A stretch of 64,000 bases of DNA from Flammeovirga sp. EKP202 (GCF_014534745.1 NZ_JACVVP010000026.1:37635-101634); one strand, 5' to 3'. Shown: positions 1 to 9,718, numbered from the stretch's first letter. Numbers and translations: made by a program. The notes: generated by a model from the sequence alone, not told the origin.

Positions 1-565
1 CCGAAATGATATGTTCAAGATCGGGTGAAGTTGCAAATTGAATTCCAACACCTTCCAAACTTTTTTCTCCGTATAAACTATATGTTCCTACTTCCTTAAA
101 TAAATTCTTATCAATATCTATGCTATTATTCTCCTTTACAGCATTTGCTTGGAGTGTTTGCTGAAGTTTTTTCTTTTCTTTTAAAGTTGCAGGTGTATCT
201 TTCAAGATTACTTCAACCATGCTCTCAGATTGTCCTATGATGTCTAAACGTTGTGCTGCCTCATAAGTCATATCAATAATTCTGGACGAAGTGTAAGGAC
301 GATCAACTACTTTTAAGTATACCGTTTTTCCATTATCAATATTTCTCACTTTAATTATACTTCCGAATGGAAAGTATTTATGCGCTACATACATTGAGTC
401 TTTACTAAACTTTACACCCCCTCTAGTAATAATTCCATCCCTGTCGTCAGGGTAATAAGAGGCTTTGCCCATCTCCTTGTAACCGATCTTATTAATAGTC
501 TGAGAGAATGAAAAATGTTGAATTACTAAAAAAAATACAAAGGACAATAAAAGTTTTCTCTTCAT
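1..565 (-). CDS. RlpA-like double-psi beta-barrel protein (partial, C-terminus beyond window)
   Basis: The gene starts at 565 on the minus strand and runs off the left edge, so about 188 residues are visible. An N-terminal signal peptide ends near FSFSQ. It is followed by an RlpA-type barrel: GKASYYPDDRDG, a conserved AHKYFPFGSIIKV segment, then VVDRPYTSSRIIDMTYEAAQ, which matches the family pattern of a DRGPF-like loop followed by IDLS. A Lys/Gln-rich linker follows and then a segment beginning GVGIQFATSPDLE, which could start a SPOR-like peptidoglycan-binding domain. Known family members are septal or envelope lytic transglycosylases or their relatives. The exact activity of this one is inference. 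Confidence 0.8.
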   Translation of the reverse strand, partial: MKRKLLLSFVFFLVIQHFSFSQTINKIGYKEMGKASYYPDDRDGIITRGGVKFSKDSMYVAHKYFPFGSIIKVRNIDNGKTVYLKVVDRPYTSSRIIDMTYEAAQRLDIIGQSESMVEVILKDTPATLKEKKKLQQTLQANAVKENNSIDIDKNLFKEVGTYSLYGEKSLEGVGIQFATSPDLEHIIS

Positions 566-744
566 TAAAGGTTAGTGTTTCATAGAATCTTCATTAAAAA
601 CGAAGGCAAACTTACAATTTTTTTCCCCTTTTCTTTAATTTTTGGTCGAAAGTAGAAATAATATGCATTTTTTTTCGATTTGATTTGGATAATAGAAATG
701 TTATATAAAAATTAGGATCGTAAATAAACTAAAAGATTAGGACT

Positions 745-1068
745 GTGGAAGAGAGAAGAGAAGAAATCTTTTCAAGGAAAGTTCGTGCAGGAAAACGTAC
801 TTACTTCTTTGATGTTAAAGCAACTCGTTCGAACGACTATTACTTGACCATAACGGAAAGTAAAAAGCGTTTCAAAGATGATCAGCCTGTATTTGAAAAG
901 CACAAAATTTTCTTATACAAGGAAGATTTTGAAAAATTTGTTGATGCTTTGGGTGAATGCGTAGACAAGGTCAAGAATGATCTTTTACCTGATGAGGACT
1001 ACGATTACAAAGAAAGCTACAATAATGATTTCAAAAGCGAGCCACTAGATAATGATTTATCTTACTAG
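745..1068 (+). CDS. DUF3276 / PUR-alpha-like nucleic-acid-binding protein
   Basis: A 107-residue acidic protein. The core (residues 7-77) contains KRTYFFDVKATRSNDYYLTI, FEKHKIFLYKEDFEKFVDAL and a Lys-rich helix, matching the single PUR repeat family DUF3276 that is near-universal in Bacteroidota. The C-terminal 25 residues are Asp/Glu/Tyr rich and probably disordered. The start is a GTG at 745; no upstream in-frame ATG was seen. Relatives bind single-stranded DNA or RNA; the role here is inferred from family. It is followed by an intrinsic terminator and looks monocistronic. Confidence 0.85.
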   Translation: MEERREEIFSRKVRAGKRTYFFDVKATRSNDYYLTITESKKRFKDDQPVFEKHKIFLYKEDFEKFVDALGECVDKVKNDLLPDEDYDYKESYNNDFKSEPLDNDLSY

Positions 1069-1090
1069 GCCTTTGATCATTCCAAAATGA

Positions 1091-1132
1091 AAAAAGACTC
1101 TTACTTATTTTCTTTAAGTAGGAGTCTTTTTT
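1091..1132 (+). terminator. Intrinsic terminator after DUF3276 gene
   Basis: An inverted repeat with arms AAAAGACTC.TACTTA and TAAGTAGGAGTCTTTT around a short T-rich loop, followed by Ts. It sits 23 bases after the stop codon of the DUF3276 gene. The A-rich 5' arm means it could also work on the other strand. Confidence 0.8.
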
Positions 1133-1196
1133 ATCTTTAATTATTCAAAAGACCCATTCCATAAATCATATTTTTTTGATGTACTAAATAGTTGAT

Positions 1197-2369
1197 ATGG
1201 TACCTGATAAACTCTATAATTCAATTAAATCAATCGCGTCTGTAGCAAAATACTTTCGTTCATTTACGAACTTATTTTTGTTTATCGCTATCATATTTGT
1301 GTTAGGTTGGCTTTCTGTTCAGTTGAAAGATATCCTCGCTTATATTGTTATTTCACTGATTATCTCCTCCATCTTACAAACGCCAACCAATTACATTGCT
1401 AATTTCCATGCGTTCGGATATAAATTCCCCCGAACCTTAGCCGTTTTTTGTTCTTTCATAATCCTCTTTGGAATCATAGGACTATTTGTTTTCCTATTTT
1501 ATCCTCTCATCAAGAGTCAAATTGAAGTCTTGACAGACAAAAACACACAAGAGTTGATTATGGTGGTTGAAGGGCCAATTTACAGTCTTGAAAACCTTAT
1601 TAGAGAATATATCCTACAAGACGCTGAAAAAGGGTTTCTACTAGAACAATTGACCGAAAGGATTACATCTTTAATTCAAAGTGATAGTATCAGAACATTT
1701 GTCAATGGTTTAATTGCATTGACAGGTAACTTTTTCGTAGGAACAATGGCTGTATTATTTATTACATTTTTCTTTCTCTACGATCCAAGTTTATTAAGAC
1801 GTCAATTAATTATACTAATTCCTAATCGATATTTTGAGGTATCTATTTCTGCTTTAATCAAGACTGAAAAACTACTCTCTAGTTATCTTTTAGGACTTTT
1901 CTTACAGATGCTAAGTATTTTTTCTATTGCTACTATCGGATTAAAGATCGCTAATGTAGAATACGCTATTACTATTGCCGTATTTGCTGCAGTGGCTAAC
2001 CTCATTCCTTATCTAGGACCATTTATTGGTGGGTCATTTGGCGTTTTGGTAGGTATCCTTACTGATCCTTCTTTAACTGAAATGTCTGACTACATATTCC
2101 TAGTAGTTAAGGTACTTTCTGTTTTTGGTGTAGTCCAATTAGTAGACAATGTAGTCGTACAACCTATCATTTTCTCACGAAGTGTAAAAATGCATCCCTT
2201 GGCCATCTTCTTGGCTGTATTCGTAGGTTCAGCATTAGGCGGTGTTGTAGGGATGATTTTCGCAATTCCCACACTTACCATACTTAAAGTTGGATCAGAG
2301 GAGTTTTGGTATGGCTACAAAAGATATCAAATCTTTAGAGATAAAGTTCCGAAGTTGAAAAAGGAATAA
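1197..2369 (+). CDS. AI-2E family transporter (PerM-type integral membrane protein)
   Basis: A 390-residue polytopic membrane protein with paired hydrophobic segments at the N-terminus (about residues 25-55 and 75-105), a soluble middle part (110-170) and a cluster of C-terminal helices. The motif NLIPYLGPFIGG near residue 265 and the following QLVDNVVVQPIIFSRSVKMHPLAI are hallmarks of the PerM/YdiK/TqsA family. Known members export AI-2 or act as permeases or Na/H antiporters; the substrate here is unknown. It probably leads a short operon with the two genes downstream, which start 57 and about 1280 bases after its stop. Confidence 0.88.
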   Translation: MVPDKLYNSIKSIASVAKYFRSFTNLFLFIAIIFVLGWLSVQLKDILAYIVISLIISSILQTPTNYIANFHAFGYKFPRTLAVFCSFIILFGIIGLFVFLFYPLIKSQIEVLTDKNTQELIMVVEGPIYSLENLIREYILQDAEKGFLLEQLTERITSLIQSDSIRTFVNGLIALTGNFFVGTMAVLFITFFFLYDPSLLRRQLIILIPNRYFEVSISALIKTEKLLSSYLLGLFLQMLSIFSIATIGLKIANVEYAITIAVFAAVANLIPYLGPFIGGSFGVLVGILTDPSLTEMSDYIFLVVKVLSVFGVVQLVDNVVVQPIIFSRSVKMHPLAIFLAVFVGSALGGVVGMIFAIPTLTILKVGSEEFWYGYKRYQIFRDKVPKLKKE

Positions 2370-2426
2370 GGCAATAAAAAATCTTTGATGATAATAGACT
2401 GCTTTTCATTTTTTTGATTAAAACTA

Positions 2427-3644
2427 ATGCAGAAACTAAACCTGATTGTCCTGATAGGGATAAGTATTTCTATAATTTGGTTCAATATTAAATTACATAC
2501 TCAGCACTTTTCAAAAGAGGAAACAAAAGAAGATATTCTTTTGCAATTAAACTTTCTTGAAAATGAATTAAAGTACAAACACTTAGGAGAAGATATGCAA
2601 GAACTTTTCCCTTAGGGATTTGTTTTTATTAATGCTCTATATGGTTTAGCTTGGTGTGAATTATCGTTATCTCTACCCGACAATATTGAATTGAAAAGAA
2701 GAGCAATTAAAGAAGCTCTATTTGTGTATCATTCCATCAATAAACCAGAAGCTCGTTTCAATTTTGCAAAGTTCTTAAAACCAGAGTATGGCGTTTTTTA
2801 TTCTGGATGGTCAACCTATCTTCTATCAAAAATCTTAGCAGTTGATGTCTCATTCAAAAATTCTGAACTTTATAAAAATGAACTGGAGGAAAAATGTGAT
2901 ATTATTGCCAACACATTTGATCAATCTTCTTTAGCATTTCTAGAATCACACCCCATGAAAGCTTGGCCTGCTGATAATTTTATCGCAATTGCTGCTCTAT
3001 CTAATTATGATAAAATTTATCAACCAAAGTATCAAAGAACTATTAAAAATTGGATAGATAAAATCAAAGAAAATACAGATGATGAATTGGGGATGATTGC
3101 TCATCAGACTAATTATGAAAATGCTGAAGTTATAGAGAAATCAAGAGGTTCTTCAATGTCTCTTATGTTGAGAATGCTTGCTGAAATTGATCCTGAATTT
3201 GGAAAGAAACAGTACCAATTATTTAAAAAATACTTTGTTGAAACTACTATTACATTTCCCTCTATTAGTGAATATCCTAAAGGCGAATTTGGCTTAGGGG
3301 ACATCGATTCTGGCCCCGTTATTTTGGGAGTTGGTTTTGCAGGTACTATTGTTGGTATTGGCACTTATGCAGTGTATGGCGATATTGAACTTTCAATACA
3401 ACAATATCAGACAATTAATACTTTTGGCTTTGTTTCAAAAGGTGATAATAAAAAAATGTACCTAGGTGGTAGATTGCCTATGGCAGATGCTTTTATAGCT
3501 TGGGGACGTGCAAGTGCATTAAATGCCAATCAAAACTGGGAAACAAATTACTTATGGAATTGGAAATTCCACTTCTATTCTCTTATAATTCTCCTCATTG
3601 TTTGGGGATATCACTTTCGTAAATACTTTAAATCATTCAAATAA
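2427..3644 (+). pseudogene. Conserved membrane-anchored protein interrupted by an in-frame TAG at 2613-2615
   Basis: Two same-frame open segments, 2427-2612 and 2616-3644, are separated only by one amber codon. Reading through gives 405 residues without any other stop. The join reads LFP(*)GFVFINALYGLAWCELSLSL, which continues smoothly, so a sense codon such as GAG, CAG or TAT probably stood there. An N-terminal membrane anchor spans residues 5-20 and a C-terminal one is near FHFYSLIILLIVWGYHF. The middle looks soluble and alpha-helical, with a Gly-rich stretch (LGVGFAGTIVGIGTYAVYGD). No function is recognised. The only start for the second segment alone would be TTG at 2691, which would drop the first part. 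A sequencing error or natural readthrough are alternatives. Confidence 0.7.
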
Positions 3645-3652
3645 AGCAAAAT

Positions 3653-4738
3653 ATGACTAAATTATTTTTTAACATTTTACTGATCAGTCTATCACTAATC
3701 GTTCATAATTCTTATGGGCAAAAGAAGATCAAAATAGAGCATATAACGATTCCTTTTGATTTGAAAGGTGATCAAATCAAATATGAGATCAATGGAAAGT
3801 TATATAATGTACAACCTAAGATTGAGGTTAAGAATATTGAGAGCATTGTAATGGTTCAAGATAAGGTAGATAGTACTAACTCTACTATAAGCTTAAAGAC
3901 AAAGAAAAAAATCAAACCAATATCTATTCAAGATATGATTGAAAAATACCTTGATGTCGATCCTCGTTTTACTGTTTTCAAATATGATGATTTTTTCATT
4001 GAAGGAAATATAGATGATTTCTTAATTGATAAAAATTATTTACTCAGACTAGAAGTACTCGATGGTAAAAGTTTTTCGTACATCAATGAGGAAACTAAAC
4101 TTACAATTGTCAATATTGTTCCGAGAACAGATGAGAACTTAAAGCCTAAAATACTAATCAAAAAGCCTGTCATCTATTTTAATTCAGAAAAGGAAATTGA
4201 TGCCAATGTAAAAGTAGAACTAAATGGAGAAATTACGGCTTCTTATCCAAAATACAATTCTGAAGGTTGGAATATAAAAGTCCTTCCTACCGGTGAAGTG
4301 ATCGACAAGAATGATCAAAGGAAACACAAATACATTTATTGGGAAGGTGATTTAACTCCTAAGATGTCACTTGAAGATCATAATAAAGGATATGTGATCG
4401 CAAAAGATTCCACGATATCGTTCCTTGAAAAAGCTTTACCTTCTTTTGGATTAAATACATTTGAGATCAACGATTTCATTAGTTATTGGATTCCAGATTT
4501 GAATAAAAATGAGTACAATTTTATTCAATTTGTAGCTAATGAAAACTGTGATGACATAGCTAAATTAAAAGTACATCCTCAACCAGATCAAGAAATTCGC
4601 CTTTACATGTTCTTTGAAGGGTGTAGTAAAAATAAAGTAGTAACTGAACCTCTATTGAAAATCTATTCAAAAGAAAGAAAAGGTTTTACAGTAATAGAAT
4701 GGGGTGGTGCTGAAATTAATAAGGATACCGTTTTTTAG
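3653..4738 (+). CDS. Secreted protein of unknown function with a 'KPVIYFNSEKE' domain
   Basis: 361 residues with a clear signal peptide (MTKLFFNILLISLSLIVHNSYGQ). Residues 25-165 are a poorly conserved charged region. From about residue 172 a recognisable domain starts: KPVIYFNSEKEIDANVKVEL, then NGEITASYPKYNSEGWNIKV, then YIYWEGDL, a pattern seen in many otherwise unannotated bacterial secreted proteins. The end contains FTVIEWGGAEI. It starts 8 bases after the interrupted gene at 2427 and is probably cotranscribed. It acts outside the cytoplasm; no enzymatic motif is visible. Confidence 0.75.
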   Translation: MTKLFFNILLISLSLIVHNSYGQKKIKIEHITIPFDLKGDQIKYEINGKLYNVQPKIEVKNIESIVMVQDKVDSTNSTISLKTKKKIKPISIQDMIEKYLDVDPRFTVFKYDDFFIEGNIDDFLIDKNYLLRLEVLDGKSFSYINEETKLTIVNIVPRTDENLKPKILIKKPVIYFNSEKEIDANVKVELNGEITASYPKYNSEGWNIKVLPTGEVIDKNDQRKHKYIYWEGDLTPKMSLEDHNKGYVIAKDSTISFLEKALPSFGLNTFEINDFISYWIPDLNKNEYNFIQFVANENCDDIAKLKVHPQPDQEIRLYMFFEGCSKNKVVTEPLLKIYSKERKGFTVIEWGGAEINKDTVF

Positions 4739-4752
4739 TGTTTTCCAATAAA

Positions 4753-4800
4753 AAAGTAAAGCCTTCATTGAATTGTATGATATTTCAATGAAGGCTTTTT
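4753..4800. terminator. Bidirectional intrinsic terminator between convergent genes
   Basis: A strong inverted repeat, GCCTTCATTGAA pairing with TTTCAATGAAGGC (4761-4795), with A-tract before and T-tract after. It lies between the convergent gene ends at 4738 and 4824, so it can stop transcription from both sides. Confidence 0.85.
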
Positions 4801-4823
4801 CATTCTGTTCAATATAGAAATTA

Positions 4824-5528
4824 TCAATCGTTGCTTTTTCTAAATACAACTGATACCAAAACCTGAGTAACAACAATCAAAGGCAATGCTGCCACCTGTA
4901 AAAAGATCAAAAGCAAAGCACTAACTCCAATTAATGTATATCTTGGTTCATTCCCTTTCCACCCAAAGTTTTTAAACTTTAAAGATACCAATGGTATTTC
5001 TGCATTTAGTAAATAAGACATTACGACTGCGATACCAATAAGAAGGTACTTGTTAAGAATGTAAGGCGAGAACTCTGGATAATATCTTAATATCAAGGGC
5101 AAAGATCCTATCAAAAGAGCATTAGCGGGTGTTGGTACTCCAATAAAACCATCTGACTGTCTTTCATCAATATTGAAATTCGCTAAACGAATCGCTGAAA
5201 ACGCTGCAATCAGATAAGCGATATACGGTAAATAAGTAGTATGCGTATCTGCTAATAGTTCTACCTGTAATAACAACTGATAAAGAATCACTGCAGGTAA
5301 AACACCAAAAGTGACCATATCAGCTAAGGAGTCTAATTCTTTTCCCATTGGGGACGAGACTTTCAACATTCTGGCTGCAAAACCATCGAAAAAGTCAAAA
5401 GTAGCTCCTACTAAAATCATAGCTGCTCCCAAAAACAAATCACCTTCGAAACAGAATGATATACCAATACAACCACTGATCAAGTTACCACAAGTAATGG
5501 CGTTTGGAATGTGTTTTTTAATTCCCAT
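4824..5528 (-). CDS. pssA: CDP-diacylglycerol--serine O-phosphatidyltransferase
   Basis: A 234-residue integral membrane CDP-alcohol phosphatidyltransferase. The catalytic motif DGxxARx8Gx3Dx3D is complete: D48, G49, A52, R53, G62, D66 and D70. About seven hydrophobic segments follow. It makes phosphatidylserine from CDP-DAG and serine, the first step to phosphatidylethanolamine. The start MGIKKHIPNAIT is typical of the short family subclass. It is 2 bases downstream of the MBL-fold hydrolase gene and so is probably in the same transcript. A serine rather than glycerophosphate acceptor is inferred from overall similarity. Confidence 0.88.
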   Translation of the reverse strand: MGIKKHIPNAITCGNLISGCIGISFCFEGDLFLGAAMILVGATFDFFDGFAARMLKVSSPMGKELDSLADMVTFGVLPAVILYQLLLQVELLADTHTTYLPYIAYLIAAFSAIRLANFNIDERQSDGFIGVPTPANALLIGSLPLILRYYPEFSPYILNKYLLIGIAVVMSYLLNAEIPLVSLKFKNFGWKGNEPRYTLIGVSALLLIFLQVAALPLIVVTQVLVSVVFRKSND

Positions 5529-5530
5529 AA

Positions 5531-6172
5531 TTAACCTCTTACAAATGGATTACTTCTTTTCTCATCACCGATTGTTGTGAACGGCCCATGCCCTGGATAA
5601 ACAATTGTCTCATCAGGCAAGGCATACATTACATTTTTGATGTTATCTAATAAAGTTTGGTGATCACCACCTGGCAAGTCTGTTCTACCAATTGAACCTT
5701 TAAATAAAACATCTCCACCTAAAGCAATTTTTTGCTCTTGATCAAAGAAAACCAGATGCCCTGGTGAATGCCCTGGAGCGTATAAGATTTGAAGTGATGT
5801 ATTTCCAAAAGTGACTTCACCTTCATTTTCTAGTAGTTCATCGTGTGTAGAAGTCACAAAACCCGGAATACCATATTTAGCCGCTGAGTTAGCACCACTC
5901 GCTAAAGTCTCAATCTCACCTTTGGGAATATATAATTTCACACCAAAAGTATCTTGACAGAATTTGTTACCGAAAACATGATCTAGGTGACAATGTGTAT
6001 TGACAATTTTCACCACTTTCAACTCGTTGCTTTCAATAAATCCTTTCAATGCTTGTTCTTCTGAAGCATCATAACAGCCTGGATCGACAACAATTGCTTC
6101 TTTTGTCTCGTCCCAAACTACGTATGTATTTTCTTGAAAAGGGCTAAAAGTTAATGTATGTACGTTAATCAT
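5531..6172 (-). CDS. MBL-fold metallo-hydrolase (glyoxalase II-like)
   Basis: 213 residues with the full metallo-beta-lactamase metal-binding set: THCHLDHV (H60, H62, D64, H65), APGHSPGHL, GGDVLFKGSIGRTDLPGGD and YPGHGP. Its length and motifs fit the single-domain glyoxalase II-like branch common in Bacteroidota, usually annotated as hydroxyacylglutathione hydrolase-like or MBL-fold hydrolase. No C-terminal HAGH domain is present, so a strict glyoxalase II function is uncertain. It is cotranscribed with pssA downstream. Confidence 0.87.
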   Translation of the reverse strand: MINVHTLTFSPFQENTYVVWDETKEAIVVDPGCYDASEEQALKGFIESNELKVVKIVNTHCHLDHVFGNKFCQDTFGVKLYIPKGEIETLASGANSAAKYGIPGFVTSTHDELLENEGEVTFGNTSLQILYAPGHSPGHLVFFDQEQKIALGGDVLFKGSIGRTDLPGGDHQTLLDNIKNVMYALPDETIVYPGHGPFTTIGDEKRSNPFVRG

Positions 6173-6325
6173 CTTATTTTTTATGCTTTATCACTACTCT
6201 ACTAAGGGTCAATTATTTGTAGTTCAACCTTTATGAATAGTATACTTTTGAATTAAAATTTCTTCGAACGTACAAATTTTAACCTAGATATGCTACCTTT
6301 TAAATGATTTTAGAGCTACCAAAAA

Positions 6326-6985
6326 CTAATTCGATTGACAATGCTTATCAATATATTCCTGCGATTTTAAATTCCCTAATTCTTTCGCAGTATGAAAACC
6401 AACACAGGCATCTTCCATTTTTCCTAAGCGTAAATAAGAAACTGCTCTCAAATGAATGGCATTATAATTTTCTTGATCCTCCTCAATTAAAACTGAAAGG
6501 TCGTGAATTGCATTGGTATAGTCTTTTAAATAATAATGACTCACCGCCTTGTTATAATAACAGCTTTGAGTATTGATTGGAATCTCTGGATTAAGATTGG
6601 CTAATGTAATTTCATAATTACGAACCGCCTTACGGAAGTCTTTTAACTTGAAGTAAATATTTCCTGCCTTCAAATGATAATCCGCTTGACCTGTTTGTAA
6701 TTTAATCGTCAATTCTATGTACTTCTTTGCATTCTCATAGTCTTTTAACTCATAATATGAGCTTGCTACACCATAGGAGTAATCAGAGAAATTAGGATTC
6801 AGTTCATAAGCCAATATGAAATTATTTAAGGCCTTATCATAAGCCTTAATGCTATAATCAGCTTTAGCTTGTTGATAATAATCGATGGCTTTGTTTATTT
6901 TTTCGCTATCAATAATCGTATCTTGGGCATAAAGAAACTGAGACAACAATAAAAATAGACCTAGTATTAAAGTTTTTCTAAACAT
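6326..6985 (-). CDS. Secreted/periplasmic TPR-repeat protein
   Basis: The start is placed at 6985 because MFRKTLILGLFLLLSQFLYAQ is a clean signal peptide; an in-frame ATG 45 bases upstream would add an implausible leader. The mature protein is built of tetratricopeptide repeats: AIDYYQQAKADYSIKAYDKA, ANPNF-type turns, YYELKDYENAKKYIELTIKL, IYFKLKDFRKAVRNYEITLA and YYLKDYTNAIHDLSVLI. It ends with a Cys-containing tail (AKELGNLKSQEYIDKHC). It probably acts as a protein-protein scaffold in the periplasm; partners are unknown. Confidence 0.8.
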   Translation of the reverse strand: MFRKTLILGLFLLLSQFLYAQDTIIDSEKINKAIDYYQQAKADYSIKAYDKALNNFILAYELNPNFSDYSYGVASSYYELKDYENAKKYIELTIKLQTGQADYHLKAGNIYFKLKDFRKAVRNYEITLANLNPEIPINTQSCYYNKAVSHYYLKDYTNAIHDLSVLIEEDQENYNAIHLRAVSYLRLGKMEDACVGFHTAKELGNLKSQEYIDKHCQSN

Positions 6986-7306
6986 TATTATAGATTGAAA
7001 TAAAAAAGTGTAATATAAATTACAATTCAATTAAAGTGCCAACACGAAAAAATAAAGTACTTCGATTGCAATATTTTAAAAGAAACGGATGATTCTATCA
7101 ATCAGTTACAAATAACCTGTAAATATATTGCGAATCTCAAACCTTCAAATGATAACTCACTACCATTCAGCTACAATAAGAAATTCCCAACATCACTATT
7201 CATCATCACGTTATTAACCATTTTGATATAAAAACGATTGTTTTCTTTTGTCCTACTACATAGAATATGATATTTGTAGCCATTATTTATTTTTTGAGCA
7301 TTTGGT
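6986..7306. other. Intergenic region between divergent genes
   Basis: A 321-base AT-rich gap between the TPR gene (minus) and the FAD oxidoreductase gene (plus); it must hold both promoters. Near 7271-7280 there is a GATATTTG sequence close to the Bacteroidota -7 consensus TAnnTTTG, 27 bases before the oxidoreductase start. No hairpin or RNA gene was seen. Confidence 0.4.
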
Positions 7307-8386
7307 ATGACAGAGATTATAGATTATCTAATTGTAGGGCAAGGAATTGCGGGTAGTATATTAACAGAAACAGTTATCAATCGAAATAAAACCTTTAAAC
7401 TTATTGATAATGGAAGTTTAAAAAATTCATCAAGAGTAGCTGGTGGATTGTACAACCCCATCACTGGTAGAAAGATGGTAAAGACATGGCTTTGTGACAC
7501 TATTTTTGATAAGATTGAAGACTTCTATCCTACTTTTGATCAAAAATATAATATCAAAAGTTTTATCCCTATCCCACTTTATTTCCCGTTTGATTCTCAA
7601 GAAAAACAGACGGACTGGATTGCAGCAAGTGCTGATGAAAAGTATTCCTCATATGTAAAAGGATTTGTGAAAGAGGGACTTTACAATGAATACGTTGACG
7701 GTTCTTTTGGAGGAATGGAAGTTCAAAGAAGTGGCTACTTGGATATTCCTGTTTTCTTGGATGCATTCAAAGAAAAAAACAAAGAACACATTTTAGAGGA
7801 AGAGTTTGAGTACAATAAAATCCAACAAAAGGAAGGTTTTATTAAATATAAAAATATTAAGGCAAAGCATATCATTTTTGCAGAAGGGAATAAAGTAGAA
7901 AATAATCCTTTCTTTACAGCGTTAGACTTTAGACCGGTCAAAGGTGAATTACTGCTTATAAAGTTTAAAAATGCAAGGTTTAACCATATCATTAATCGAA
8001 ATGGTTTCATCCTACCGATTGATGATCAAGGGACTTGCAAATTAGGAGCGACCTATGAAAGAGTGGAAGAAATGGATTCTCCAACTCCTAAAGGCAAGAG
8101 ACAACTCCTTGAAAAAGTGGAACCACTTGTCAATGATGAATTTGAAATTTTAGAGCATTGGTCAGGTATTCGTCCGGCTACATTTGATCGTCGTCCATTT
8201 ATAGGAACACATGAAGCACATCGAAATATTCATATATTTAATGGATTAGGTGCTAAGGGCGTTTCGCTTGGACCTTATTTTTCAGAATTACTGCTAGAAA
8301 GTATAGAAAATGGAAAGGAATTACCTTATGAGGTAAGACTCAATAGACTTTCCAAACAACAAAGAATTGAACAAAACTCGAAATAA
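7307..8386 (+). CDS. FAD-dependent oxidoreductase, DAO/ThiO-like family
   Basis: 359 residues. The N-terminal Rossmann motif DYLIVGQGIAGSIL (GxGxxG at residues 10-15) binds FAD. SRVAGGLYNPITGRKMVKTW follows, typical of the D-amino-acid oxidase-like fold in Bacteroidota. C-terminal WSGIRPATFDRRPFIG and NGLGAKGVSLGPY match the second FAD-contacting region of the DAO superfamily. There is no signal peptide, so it is cytoplasmic. The substrate is unknown. Its stop TAA overlaps the ATG of the next gene by one base, so the two are translationally coupled. Confidence 0.82.
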   Translation: MTEIIDYLIVGQGIAGSILTETVINRNKTFKLIDNGSLKNSSRVAGGLYNPITGRKMVKTWLCDTIFDKIEDFYPTFDQKYNIKSFIPIPLYFPFDSQEKQTDWIAASADEKYSSYVKGFVKEGLYNEYVDGSFGGMEVQRSGYLDIPVFLDAFKEKNKEHILEEEFEYNKIQQKEGFIKYKNIKAKHIIFAEGNKVENNPFFTALDFRPVKGELLLIKFKNARFNHIINRNGFILPIDDQGTCKLGATYERVEEMDSPTPKGKRQLLEKVEPLVNDEFEILEHWSGIRPATFDRRPFIGTHEAHRNIHIFNGLGAKGVSLGPYFSELLLESIENGKELPYEVRLNRLSKQQRIEQNSK

Positions 8387-9630
8387 TGAATAATCAGCTC
8401 AATACCATTTTTTCAAAATTACAGATAAGGTCTGTGATCCTTTATATTTTATCACTGGTATTAATTTTAGCTGCAACAGGTGTAAAGGTTTATTATGATG
8501 TAAACCTTGAAAAACTTTACTTACAAAAAGTTTTATCTAATTCTAAAGCATTAGTCAATTACAAACAAGCATCGACAGAAATTGAAAAAACAATTCAAGA
8601 TATTAAAATTGATGCCTTTGATTTGTACAAGATTACTTTAACAGATGTCTACTATCTTAACGATAATGGAGCAGCACTGTATTGGCTAAATCAAGGTAAA
8701 GAGAGAAGTATCTTGAATCGTAGTCATGCAAGTGAAATCCCTGCTTCATTAAAAGCATTTTTTAGAGCTGACAACAACCTTACAAGTCAATCCGTCGGAG
8801 AATGGTTTGTGGTTAAAAAGAAAGTGGATCAAGCTACAAATCAGTCCATCGCAATTGTGATTAATGAGTTTGATTTATGGCTTAGAGTCAGCACTCGATC
8901 ACTACCCTTAATTGCTTTATGCATTTTGTTACTGAGCATTATTTTCATAGCTCAAATTTCGAGTACAAATACCTGGTTGAAACGCCCACTGTCAAAATTC
9001 TTTAAACATCTTGAATATGAAAGCCAAGGAATCAGCAGTGAATTAGAACGTGATGTACCAAACGAATGGCAAGAGTTATTCTTAGAATATGACCTTTCTT
9101 CTGATAGTCAATTAAATAGTAAAGGTCTACCCAAAGAGTCTGAAAAGGAAGCCACACAAAGGCATCATGCTCAATTACAAGAACTCAGATGGGCCAAAGA
9201 ACAACTCGCGGAATATCAAAAAAAATCTTCAGAGAAACAGACATCTGGCCAAGGTAACAAAATTCAAAGTTTCTTCGATACTTTCCAAAAAGCAACAATT
9301 GGTGTCATGGTCACTGATGCAGATAGCATTCCTATTTTCTTAAACAATAAAGGAAAAGAATTATTAGGGAAAGGTACAATGCCAGAAAATGAAGAAGATT
9401 TAATCGATATTCGAAAAATATTTATTTCAGACACCAATATTGAAATGCCGAATGATCAGCATCCAATTATTAAGGTCAAACTTGAAAATAAACCTCAGAT
9501 AGTCAAACACATCGACAGTTACAACCCCAATACCAAAGAGAGAAAGAAAATTCAGATGTATGCCACCCCTATAACGGCCTACACATCAATGAATGAATAT
9601 TACCTAATATTAATAGCTGAAGAAAAGTAA
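8386..9630 (+). CDS. Membrane protein with periplasmic domain, coiled coil and C-terminal PAS-like domain
   Basis: 414 residues. TM1 lies at about 15-37, followed by an extracytoplasmic domain of roughly 135 residues and TM2 at about 174-194 (PLIALCILLLSIIFIAQIS). Next comes a charged, probably coiled-coil linker (245-285), then a PAS-like domain from about residue 295 (FDTFQKATIGVMVTDADSIPIFLNN). The layout is that of a sensor, but no histidine kinase, GGDEF or methyl-accepting domain follows. Output through a partner is inference. It is coupled to the upstream oxidoreductase. Confidence 0.7.
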   Translation: MNNQLNTIFSKLQIRSVILYILSLVLILAATGVKVYYDVNLEKLYLQKVLSNSKALVNYKQASTEIEKTIQDIKIDAFDLYKITLTDVYYLNDNGAALYWLNQGKERSILNRSHASEIPASLKAFFRADNNLTSQSVGEWFVVKKKVDQATNQSIAIVINEFDLWLRVSTRSLPLIALCILLLSIIFIAQISSTNTWLKRPLSKFFKHLEYESQGISSELERDVPNEWQELFLEYDLSSDSQLNSKGLPKESEKEATQRHHAQLQELRWAKEQLAEYQKKSSEKQTSGQGNKIQSFFDTFQKATIGVMVTDADSIPIFLNNKGKELLGKGTMPENEEDLIDIRKIFISDTNIEMPNDQHPIIKVKLENKPQIVKHIDSYNPNTKERKKIQMYATPITAYTSMNEYYLILIAEEK

Positions 9631-9718
9631 TTTTTCTTATTTTTATCAAAATAATTTTTAGTTATCGATGGAGTAAAACTAAATCTCGTTTACTCCAATA
9701 GTTCACTTAAAAGAAAAC

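Noticed and set aside
2427..3644. TAG at 2613-2615 as pyrrolysine codon
   Set aside because: No pyl genes are visible, no downstream structure, and the phylum is not known for it; a nonsense mutation or error is simpler.
4824..5528. PssA as phosphatidylglycerophosphate synthase (PgsA)
   Set aside because: The CDP-alcohol motif is shared, but the N-terminal sequence and length fit the serine-using branch better.
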